Origin: an uncultured Clostridium sp.
GTDB lineage: Bacteria; Bacillota; Clostridia; TANB77; CAG-508
NCBI GenBank assembly: GCA_946578345.1
Contig: CAMOBD010000006.1
Coordinates: 1-44,133 of the forward strand
Reading direction: 5' to 3'
DNA: 44,133 bases
Part shown: positions 23,942 through 30,977 of the stretch, in pieces
How the letters are laid out: every line of letters starts with the position of its first letter
Numbering within the stretch: the stretch's first letter is position 1
Notes under the pieces: generated by a model
The model's database searches: none
What the model was told of the DNA's origin: nothing
What the model saw: the letters and a program-made list of their open reading frames with translations, nothing else
Translations under genes and position numbers: made by a program

Positions 23942-25164
23942 AAGAAATTAACATGGAAGGAAAAACAATTACAGTACTAGGATTAGGATACATTGGTTTA
24001 CCTACATCAATAGTATTAGCAAAGGCAGGTCATAAAGTAAATGGATATGACCCAAATGAAGAAGTTGTAAAGACTTTAAATGCAGGAAGAATACATATTG
24101 TAGAAAATAATGTTCAAGAGGAATTTAAGAAAGTAGTTGATAGTGGAAACTTCAAGGCTTTTTCAGAAGTTCAACCAGCAGATGTGTACATTATTTGTGT
24201 ACCTACACCATTTAAAGAAGATAATAAAGAAGAAAAATTAGCAGATTTATCATATGTTGAAAGTGCTGCACATACAGTAGCAAAAGTGGTAAAAGAAGGA
24301 GATTTAGTTATATTAGAGTCAACTGTTCCACCACTTACAACAAAAATGGTAGCTGATATAATAGAAAAAGATACTGGAATGTCAAGGGACAAGTTCCATA
24401 CTGTACATTGTCCAGAAAGAGTATTACCAGGAAGAATTTTATATGAATTAGAGCACAATGATAGAATTATCGGAAGTGATAGAGAAGAATCAGCTTTAAT
24501 GGCTAAAAATCTATATGAATCATTCGTAAAAGAAGGAACTTGTTATGTTACAGATGATATTACAGCAGAAATGTGTAAGTTAGTAGAAAATACATTCCGT
24601 GATATTAACATTGCATATGCAAATGAATTATCTATTATCTGCCACGAGCTTGGAATAGATGTATTCAAACTAATTGAACTTGCTAACAAACATCCAAGAG
24701 TAAATATTTTAACACCTGGAGTTGGTGTTGGAGGACATTGTATAGCTGTAGATCCATGGTTCTTAGTAGAGAAATTTGGTGATAATGCAAAATTAATAAA
24801 CACTGCAAGACATGTAAATGATTTTAAACCATTATGGGTATCAAACCAAGTGGAAGAAGAAATCGGACATGACAAAAATGCAAAGATTGGTGTTTTAGGA
24901 CTAGCATACAAACCAAATATAGATGATTTAAGAGAAAGTCCATCAATAATTTTAGCAGAGGACTTAATTAAAAAGGGGTATACTGTATATGGTTGCGAGC
25001 CAAATACAAAGAAAGAAAAAATAAATGATATAGAAGTAAAATCACTTGACTATGTACTAGAAAATTGTGATTATTTAGTAATTACTTTAGCAAATAAAGA
25101 ATTTATCGATGAGAAAGAAAAAATATTTGCTAAAAAGCATTACAACTGCATTGGGTTAAAATAG
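23938..25164 (+). CDS. wecC: UDP-N-acetyl-D-mannosamine dehydrogenase
   Basis: Oxidises UDP-ManNAc to UDP-ManNAcA with two NAD. The N-terminal Rossmann motif is GLGYIGLPTS (about 16-25), followed by VPTPF (about 90) and the STVPPLTTKM segment; the catalytic Cys lies in GVGVGGHCIAVDPWF (about 262-276). The C-terminal domain holds GLAYKPNIDDLRESPS. All key residues of the UDP-sugar dehydrogenase family are present, and at 408 residues it is of standard length. WecB (28073), its substrate producer, and a TagA/WecG transferase lie in the same cluster, supporting ManNAcA rather than glucuronate. Confidence 0.9.
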   Translation: MKEINMEGKTITVLGLGYIGLPTSIVLAKAGHKVNGYDPNEEVVKTLNAGRIHIVENNVQEEFKKVVDSGNFKAFSEVQPADVYIICVPTPFKEDNKEEKLADLSYVESAAHTVAKVVKEGDLVILESTVPPLTTKMVADIIEKDTGMSRDKFHTVHCPERVLPGRILYELEHNDRIIGSDREESALMAKNLYESFVKEGTCYVTDDITAEMCKLVENTFRDINIAYANELSIICHELGIDVFKLIELANKHPRVNILTPGVGVGGHCIAVDPWFLVEKFGDNAKLINTARHVNDFKPLWVSNQVEEEIGHDKNAKIGVLGLAYKPNIDDLRESPSIILAEDLIKKGYTVYGCEPNTKKEKINDIEVKSLDYVLENCDYLVITLANKEFIDEKEKIFAKKHYNCIGLK

Positions 25165-25172
25165 AGAGAATC

Positions 25173-25330
25173 GTTACTATTTAGTGTTAGAATAAATTCA
25201 AAGTCCGCGCAGGGAGTTTCTAATTAAAATCTCCGAACGGAGCAGGGAGCTCCGTCGGGACGGAGTGAGGAGATTTTAATTAGAACTACCGTTGCAGGAC
25301 ATGCACAATTAAAAAACACTAAATAGTAAC
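25173..25330. repeat. large multi-stem palindrome, second structured-element family
   Basis: A 16-bp perfect outer stem (25173-25188 with 25315-25330) encloses GTCC/GGAC, then a long AT stem (about 25214-25233 with 25268-25286) and a GC-rich apex with repeated CGGAG/CTCCG and the motif GCAGGGAG twice. The apex is far richer in GC than the surroundings. It starts 9 nt after a stop codon. No protein frame and no other copy in the window. Confidence 0.75.
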
Positions 25331-25341
25331 TAGGGTACAGG

Positions 25342-27492
25342 ATGGTGTTTATGAAAAGAAAAATTTTATTATATGGAGACCTTAACTTGAATATTGTGGA
25401 TGGATCTTCTATATGGCTTGTGTCTTTAGCTAAATTGTTAGCTAAAGACACAGACAATGTAGTCGATATATTGTTAAAAGAGAAAATAGTAAATGATATA
25501 TTGATAAAAGACCTAACACAATATGATAATGTATCAATATTAAATTCTGATGAATATTTTCCAAAAGAAAAATCAGTTGATATAACTAATATAGTAAAAA
25601 TAATGAACAGAATAGATGAATTAAGGGATTACTCTTGCATTATTGTAAGAGGTTTTAATGTTGTAAACACAATTATAAAAAATGAAAAATTGGCAAACAA
25701 ACTAATTCCATATTTAACAGATTTCTGTCATGATAAAGAAAAAATATCTAGTGAAGAAATTGAAAAATTAACATATATATATAATCATGTAAAGCAATTT
25801 TTTGTTCAAACTACTCAAATGAGAGACTATTTAAAAGATGTGCTTAAAATAGATGGAGAAAAGTTCAAACTTTTAAATCCTATGATTTTCAAAGAGGATT
25901 TAAAAATAAAACCTAAAATGAATAAAACAATTGTATATGCTGGAAAAATTGCATTAGGATGGAACATATTAGAGCTAATAGAAATAATGGACAAACTATA
26001 TGAAAAAGACAAGGAAATTACTCTTCATTTTATTGGAGATAAGTTCAACAGAGATTTAGCAGAGAGAAAAGATGAAATATTAAGTAAGCTTAAAAATATG
26101 CCAAATGTAGTATTCTATGGCTCACTTCCTAAACAAGAAACAACTGAGATTGTTAATTCATGTGAGCTGGGATATTCTTTTAGAAGTACAAAAATAGACA
26201 ATGACCATTCTTTAGAATTATCTTCAAAAATATTAGAATATTGTTTTTGCAATGTTCCATTGATTTTAAGAAGAACAAAAATGCATGAAGATGTTTTAGG
26301 TAAAGATTATCCGTTATTTGTAGAGAGCGTAGACGATTGTGTAGAAAAAATCCTAACATTTTTTAATAATAAAGAAAAATATAGCAAGTTATCACAGAAT
26401 TTGGAAAAATGTGTAGAAAGGTTTTCAACAGAAAATGTATATAAAAGTGTAGTTTCAGCTTTGGATGTATTTCCTAAAAAGAAAATGAGACTACTAATTT
26501 CTGGACATGATTTAAAATTTATAAAACCTCTATTTCCATACTTTGAAAAAGAATTTGATTTAACAGTTCAAGAGATAGAAGAGTATACGAATTTAGATGT
26601 AACTCAGTCAAAAGCCTTGTTGGAAAAGACTGACATAGTATGGTGCGAATGGTTATTACTAAATGCAAGATGGTATTCAAATCATGTATATGCACATCAA
26701 AAATTATTTATTAGAGCACACAGGTTTGAAATCTCTAAAAATTATGGAAGTAAAGTAAGATGGAATAGAGTAAATTTACTAATTACAGTTTCATATTACT
26801 ATATGGAGAACTTTATGGAAAAGTTCAGAATACCAAGAGAAAAAATAACTGTAATAAATAACTTTATAGATGTTAATTCATATCCTACAGAAAAAGAAGA
26901 AGGATACAAATATAACTTGGCAATGATAGGAATTCTTCCAAAAAGAAAAGGATTTGATAAAGCTATAGATTTACTAATTAACTTGAAGAAGAAGAATCCT
27001 AAATATAAATTATATGTTGCAGGAAAAAGACCTGAGGAATTTCCAAACACAAAAGTTATTCCAGAAGAAAGAGAATACTATGCGAAAGTTGACCAAAAAA
27101 TTAAAGAAAACAATTTAGAAGATTCAGTAATTTATTCTGGATGGGTAAAGACTGGGGATTTCCTTAAAAACATAGGATATACTTTATCATTGAGCGACAA
27201 AGAGTTTCCAGAGAGCTTCCATGTTTCACCATTTGAATGTATGGCAAGTAATGGAATAGGGCTTTCACTTGATTGGGAAGGTATAGAATATATATATCCT
27301 GAGTATGTGATTTGCAAAAGTGTAGAAGAAATGGCAGATAAAATAGAAGAGTATAACAAGGATAACAAGAAATATAAAGAATTTGCAAAAAAAGGTAGAG
27401 ATTTTACTAAGGAAAACTATGATTTGTCACTTATTTGGAACCATATTTCAAAAATACTAGATAATAGAGGAGGAATGCATGATGAAAAATAA
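25342..27492 (+). CDS. two-domain glycosyltransferase (tandem GT-B modules)
   Basis: At 716 residues this is twice a normal GT4 enzyme. The first module (1-~370) runs from KRKILLYGDLNLNIVDGSS through a donor-side region (TIVYAGKIALGWNILELIE and the SLELSSKILEYCF helix). The second (~378-716) begins MRLLISGHDLKF and holds NLAMIGILPKRKGFDKAIDL and the donor-site FPESFHVSPFECMASNG. No signal or membrane segments. It probably adds two sugars, or one module is degenerate; the first shows the weaker donor motif. Start is uncertain: ATG 25342 or ATG 25351, neither with a good ribosome site. It overlaps the next gene by 11 nt. Confidence 0.75.
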   Translation: MVFMKRKILLYGDLNLNIVDGSSIWLVSLAKLLAKDTDNVVDILLKEKIVNDILIKDLTQYDNVSILNSDEYFPKEKSVDITNIVKIMNRIDELRDYSCIIVRGFNVVNTIIKNEKLANKLIPYLTDFCHDKEKISSEEIEKLTYIYNHVKQFFVQTTQMRDYLKDVLKIDGEKFKLLNPMIFKEDLKIKPKMNKTIVYAGKIALGWNILELIEIMDKLYEKDKEITLHFIGDKFNRDLAERKDEILSKLKNMPNVVFYGSLPKQETTEIVNSCELGYSFRSTKIDNDHSLELSSKILEYCFCNVPLILRRTKMHEDVLGKDYPLFVESVDDCVEKILTFFNNKEKYSKLSQNLEKCVERFSTENVYKSVVSALDVFPKKKMRLLISGHDLKFIKPLFPYFEKEFDLTVQEIEEYTNLDVTQSKALLEKTDIVWCEWLLLNARWYSNHVYAHQKLFIRAHRFEISKNYGSKVRWNRVNLLITVSYYYMENFMEKFRIPREKITVINNFIDVNSYPTEKEEGYKYNLAMIGILPKRKGFDKAIDLLINLKKKNPKYKLYVAGKRPEEFPNTKVIPEEREYYAKVDQKIKENNLEDSVIYSGWVKTGDFLKNIGYTLSLSDKEFPESFHVSPFECMASNGIGLSLDWEGIEYIYPEYVICKSVEEMADKIEEYNKDNKKYKEFAKKGRDFTKENYDLSLIWNHISKILDNRGGMHDEK

Positions 27493-27877
27493 AATTATAC
27501 AATTTGTAAAAAATCATCCTTTTCTATATAATTTAGCTAAAAAGTTTAACAGAAAACTAAATAGAGTTCCTGTAAAAGTAGATTATGTTACAAGGATTAT
27601 TTACTATACGTATACTATGAAAAGTGAAGAAGATCTAGAGAAAATTAGAAAACATTATAGCACAATAAAAAAACTAAATACAAAACCATTTGTAATAATT
27701 GATAATAATGAACTTAATAAATTTATTCATAAATATATAAGAGAAAATACAGATATAATGTTTGCAAGTTTAGATTATTTCAAGAAATATCATAAATTGC
27801 TTAGTGCAAATAGAATGATATTGTTAGATTTTAATAAAGATTATGAGAGTGAGGAGTTACTAGAGTATTTACAATAG
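27482..27877 (+). CDS. small hypothetical protein in polysaccharide cluster
   Basis: 131 residues, basic and helical at the N-terminus (KNKIIQFVKNHPFLYNLAKKF), then alternating strand and helix (KPFVIIDNNELNKFIHKYI). No signal peptide or known motif. It starts within the preceding glycosyltransferase gene with GAGGAGG 8 nt upstream of ATG 27482. Its stop codon is the first three bases of a structured repeat (27875), so the present 3' end may have been set by that insertion. A truncated glycosyltransferase-associated protein is one possibility, but unproven. Confidence 0.6.
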   Translation: MKNKIIQFVKNHPFLYNLAKKFNRKLNRVPVKVDYVTRIIYYTYTMKSEEDLEKIRKHYSTIKKLNTKPFVIIDNNELNKFIHKYIRENTDIMFASLDYFKKYHKLLSANRMILLDFNKDYESEELLEYLQ

Positions 27878-28000
27878 TTGAAAAATAATTGGCTTTTGGC
27901 GTTGTTAAACTTCGCGTGCGAAAATCCTCAGCGTACACAAAGTACGCCTCCGGTTTTCTTGCTCGTTTGCCTAGCCAAAAGCACAATTCTTTTCCAACTA
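27875..28000 (+). repeat. structured stop-codon-linked palindrome, full copy A
   Basis: Nested stems run from TAGTTG (27875) to CAACTA (28000): outer TTTTGGC/GCCAAAA, AAAC/GTTT, GAAAA/TTTTC with CC/GG, and apex GCGTAC/GTACGC around ACAAA. Unpaired GTTGTT (left) faces GCCTA (right). It starts in the stop codon of the preceding gene. Confidence 0.85.
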
Positions 28001-28007
28001 GAAAAAA

Positions 28008-28034
28008 TGCAATTGGGGACAGACCCCAATTGCA
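28008..28034. terminator. REP-like GGGGACAGACCCC hairpin
   Basis: TGCAATTGGGG (28008-28018) pairs with CCCCAATTGCA (28024-28034) across ACAGA. Core and flank match the hairpin at 19064; both are followed by a GTTAACATAA sequence. It lies directly after repeat copy A. Confidence 0.65.
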
Positions 28035-28072
28035 CAGAAAGTTAACATAAATCAAAAGAAAGGAAAATGAAT

Positions 28073-29176
28073 ATGGTAAAAGTAATGACAATTTTTGGTA
28101 CTAGACCAGAGGCTATAAAAATGGCACCAATTGTAAAAGAATTAAAGTCAAGAAAAGAAGTAGAATGTATTGTATGTGTTACTGCACAACATAGACAGAT
28201 GTTAGACCAGGTTTTACATGTGTTTGATATTAAGCCAGAATATGATTTGGATATTATGAAACAAGGACAAACTTTAAGTGATATAACTTCAAGAGTTTTA
28301 CTTGGCTTGGAAGAAGTTATAAAAAAGGAAAGACCAGATATCATATTAGTTCATGGAGATACAACAACAACTCTTGCTGGTAGCATGGCAGCTTTTTATA
28401 ATCAAGTTAAAATTGGACATGTTGAAGCAGGGCTAAGAACATGGAATATTCAGTCTCCTTTTCCGGAGGAGGCTAATCGCCAAATGGTGGACTGTATAAC
28501 AGATTTTTATTTTGCACCTACTGAAAAAAGTAAAGAAAACTTACTTAGAGAAGGAAAAGATGAGTCAAAAATATATGTTACAGGTAATTCCGCAATAGAT
28601 GCACTAAAAACAACTGTATCTAAAGATTACTATAATGAAATATTTGATTGGCTTGGAGATGACAAATTAATATTACTTACAGCTCATAGAAGAGAAAATT
28701 TAGGAGAGCCAATGAGACATATGTTTAGAGCTATAAGACGTGTACTAGATGAGAATGAAGGGTATAAAGTAATTTATCCGGTTCATCTAAATCCACTTGT
28801 AAGACAAGTTGCAGATGAGGTTTTTGAAGGTGATGATAAGATTAAATTAATTGAGCCACTTGAAGTAATAGACTTTCACAATTTCTTGAACAAAGCTTAT
28901 ATAATTTTAACTGATAGTGGAGGAATACAAGAAGAAGCTCCATCTCTTGGAAAACCTGTATTGGTTTTAAGAGACACAACGGAAAGACCAGAAGGAATAG
29001 AAGCAGGTACTCTTAAACTTGCTACTACTAATGAAGATAGAATATATAGCTTGTTAACAGAGCTTATAAAAGATAAGGATGAGTATAACAAAATGGCAAA
29101 GGCATCTAATCCTTATGGAGATGGGACTACTAGTAGGCAGATTGCTGACATCATCATAGAGAAACTTGGAAAATAG
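28073..29176 (+). CDS. wecB: non-hydrolysing UDP-N-acetylglucosamine 2-epimerase
   Basis: Interconverts UDP-GlcNAc and UDP-ManNAc, supplying the WecC-like dehydrogenase. The N-terminus IFGTRPEAIKMAP (about 5-17), VCVTAQHRQMLDQVL, VHGDTTTTLAGS (about 93), GHVEAGLRT (about 114), FPEEANRQMVD (about 128), LTAHRREN (about 205) and the C-terminal LTDSGGIQEEAPSLGKPVLVLRDTTERPE block are all present, so it should be fully active. 368 residues is normal. ATG 28073 is preferred (9 nt from AAAGGA); ATG 28067 is in frame. The stop codon adjoins a half copy of the structured repeat. Confidence 0.95.
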   Translation: MVKVMTIFGTRPEAIKMAPIVKELKSRKEVECIVCVTAQHRQMLDQVLHVFDIKPEYDLDIMKQGQTLSDITSRVLLGLEEVIKKERPDIILVHGDTTTTLAGSMAAFYNQVKIGHVEAGLRTWNIQSPFPEEANRQMVDCITDFYFAPTEKSKENLLREGKDESKIYVTGNSAIDALKTTVSKDYYNEIFDWLGDDKLILLTAHRRENLGEPMRHMFRAIRRVLDENEGYKVIYPVHLNPLVRQVADEVFEGDDKIKLIEPLEVIDFHNFLNKAYIILTDSGGIQEEAPSLGKPVLVLRDTTERPEGIEAGTLKLATTNEDRIYSLLTELIKDKDEYNKMAKASNPYGDGTTSRQIADIIIEKLGK

Positions 29177-29196
29177 TTGCGTTTTGGCGTTGTTAA
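29177..29196 (+). repeat. left-half copy of the stop-codon-linked repeat
   Basis: TTGCGTTTTGGCGTTGTTAA starts immediately after the wecB stop codon (TAG 29174-29176). The same 20-mer is found after the CDF gene (17253). No right half is present before the next start at 29232. Confidence 0.65.
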
Positions 29197-29231
29197 GAGA
29201 GAAATAAAAGTTTAAAAGAAAGGAATCGAGA

Positions 29232-29972
29232 ATGGAGAATGCAATTGAAGTTAAAGATTTGCATGTGAAGTATAGAGGTCTAAAGAAGATGTCTATAAAA
29301 CAATCACTTGCAAAGTTTAAATTGAATAGAGTAGAGATATTCGAAGCATTAAAAGGGGTTAGTTTTAATGTTGAAAAGGGTAAAATCATGGGCATTATTG
29401 GAAAGAATGGTAGTGGAAAGTCTACTTTACTAAGAGCTGTTGCGGGTATATTTGCGCCAGATGAAGGAATTGTTGACTTAAAGGGAAATACCGTTTCATT
29501 AATGTCTATTGGTGCTGGTTTTCAAACAAAGTTAACAGGATTTGAAAATATTATTCTTTGTGGTTTGTTGCTGGGATTTAGTGAAGAACAAATAAGGAAA
29601 AAGATACCTGACATTATAGAATTTTCTGAGTTAGGAGATTTTATATATAAGCCCGTGAAGACTTATTCTAGTGGTATGTATTCAAAATTGTCTTTTTCAA
29701 TTACTGCAATATTAGAGACAGATATTATGCTTATTGATGAGGTTTTAAGTGTAGGTGATATACATTTTAAAGAGAAAAGTAGTAAGAAAATGCATGAAAT
29801 TATTAAAGATGAGAATAAAACTGTCATGATTGTTTCTCATAGTATGAGTACAATAAAAGAATTATGTGATGAAGTATTGTGGCTAAATGATGGAGTATTA
29901 ATGGAAAGAGGAGATACTGAGACAGTTACAAAACATTATGAGGAATTCATGAAAAATTTAGGTAAAAAATAA
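29232..29972 (+). CDS. tagH: polysaccharide/teichoic acid export ABC transporter, ATP-binding protein
   Basis: Energises export of the undecaprenyl-linked polymer. Walker A GIIGKNGSGKST (about 54-65), a Q-loop (IGAGFQTKLTGFEN), the ABC signature in YSSGMYSKLSF (about 145-155), Walker B IMLIDEVLSVGD (about 165-176) and the H-loop Ser-His (VSHSMS) are present. The N-terminal segment (KVKYRGLKKMSIKQS) is typical of Wzt/TagH nucleotide-binding proteins; the long C-terminal polymer-binding domain of O-antigen Wzt is absent. AAAGGAA precedes ATG 29232. The membrane partner is the next gene. Confidence 0.9.
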   Translation: MENAIEVKDLHVKYRGLKKMSIKQSLAKFKLNRVEIFEALKGVSFNVEKGKIMGIIGKNGSGKSTLLRAVAGIFAPDEGIVDLKGNTVSLMSIGAGFQTKLTGFENIILCGLLLGFSEEQIRKKIPDIIEFSELGDFIYKPVKTYSSGMYSKLSFSITAILETDIMLIDEVLSVGDIHFKEKSSKKMHEIIKDENKTVMIVSHSMSTIKELCDEVLWLNDGVLMERGDTETVTKHYEEFMKNLGKK

Positions 29973-30031
29973 AGTGTGAACTATTACAGTTTTCTACTTG
30001 AATAAATCAAGAAAACTAGAATGGGGGTAAA

Positions 30032-30814
30032 ATGAAGAAATTTTTTAGCAATATAAGAAAATATTATAAATATGCTGTATATCAAGCAAAAGCAGAACTA
30101 AAATCTGAAATTGCAAATTCATACCTAAACTGGATTTGGTGGTTTTTAGATCCAATATGTTATATGCTTATATACACATTCATAGTTGAAATTGTATTTA
30201 AAACTAGTGAGCCATATTTTCCTGTTTTTGTATTTTTAGGATTAACAGCATGGGATTTATTTAATAGAACTATAACTGGAAGTGTAAAACTAGTAAAAAA
30301 TAATGTTGGAACGATTAATAAAGTATATGTACCAAAATATATTTTTCTACTATCAAAGTCTTTTGTGTTTTTGTTTAAGTATATAATATCATTTATAGTA
30401 ACAATAGCACTTATGATAGTATTCCAAGTACCAGTTACATGGCAAGTACTAAACTTCCCACTAATTTTAATTTGCTTATATACAGTAGCATTTGGAGCAG
30501 GTACAATTATGCTACACTTTGGTGTGTTTGTAGAGGACTTATCAAATATAACAAATATATTATTTAGATTGTTATTCTACTTTTCAGGAATATTTTATAA
30601 TATTTCAACAAGAATACCAAAGCCAATTAGTACTGCAATGTTAATATGCAATCCAATAGCTTTTTGCATTAATCAGTTTAGAAAGATATTTATTGATGGA
30701 ATAGCTCCAAATTATATTGGATTATTATTGTGGTTTTTAATGGGCTGTGTATTGACTGCAATAGGCGTTAAACTTATTCACAAGTATGAGAGTAGCTATG
30801 CAAAAGTTGTATAA
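30032..30814 (+). CDS. tagG: ABC-2 type polysaccharide export permease
   Basis: Six predicted membrane helices (for example about 36-57, 68-86, 110-133, 142-163, 175-192, 230-250) with the cytosolic N-terminal coupling region (YAVYQAKAELKSEI) and the extracytoplasmic loop typical of Wzm/TagG. NPIAFCINQFRKIFIDG is the usual conserved block before the last helix. It pairs with the TagH-like ATPase to move the polymer across the membrane. The 59-nt gap to tagH holds an imperfect hairpin (29987-30016), and GGGGG stands before ATG 30032. Confidence 0.88.
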   Translation: MKKFFSNIRKYYKYAVYQAKAELKSEIANSYLNWIWWFLDPICYMLIYTFIVEIVFKTSEPYFPVFVFLGLTAWDLFNRTITGSVKLVKNNVGTINKVYVPKYIFLLSKSFVFLFKYIISFIVTIALMIVFQVPVTWQVLNFPLILICLYTVAFGAGTIMLHFGVFVEDLSNITNILFRLLFYFSGIFYNISTRIPKPISTAMLICNPIAFCINQFRKIFIDGIAPNYIGLLLWFLMGCVLTAIGVKLIHKYESSYAKVV

Positions 30815-30818
30815 TAAC

Positions 30819-30939
30819 GTTGAAAAATAATTGGCTTTTGGCGTTGTTAAATTTCGCTTCGAAAATCCTCAACGTGCAAAAAGCACGCCTCCGGTTTTCT
30901 TGCTCATTTGCCTAGCCAAAAATCCAATTATTTTCCAAC
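30819..30939 (+). repeat. structured stop-codon-linked palindrome, full copy B
   Basis: Same plan as copy A with compensatory differences: apex CGTGC/GCACG instead of CGTAC/GTACG, and AAAT/ATTT instead of AAAC/GTTT; GTTGTT and GCCTA are unchanged. It begins 4 nt after the tagG stop codon. Confidence 0.85.
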
Positions 30940-30977
30940 TCATACATAAGAATATATAATAACAAAGGGAGAGAAAA

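Noticed and set aside
27875-28000. Resemblance of the folded element to integron attC sites (GTTAAAC and its complement GTTTAAC, imperfect palindrome of about 120 bp)
   Set aside because: The GTTRRRY-like box lies inside one arm with no matching RYYYAAC partner at the opposite end, the box is not kept in copies C and D, and no integron integrase is in the window.
27831-28091. An 86-codon minus-strand open frame across repeat copy A
   Set aside because: It runs through the palindrome, has no ribosome site and no protein-like conservation; it is a product of the GC-richer repeat.
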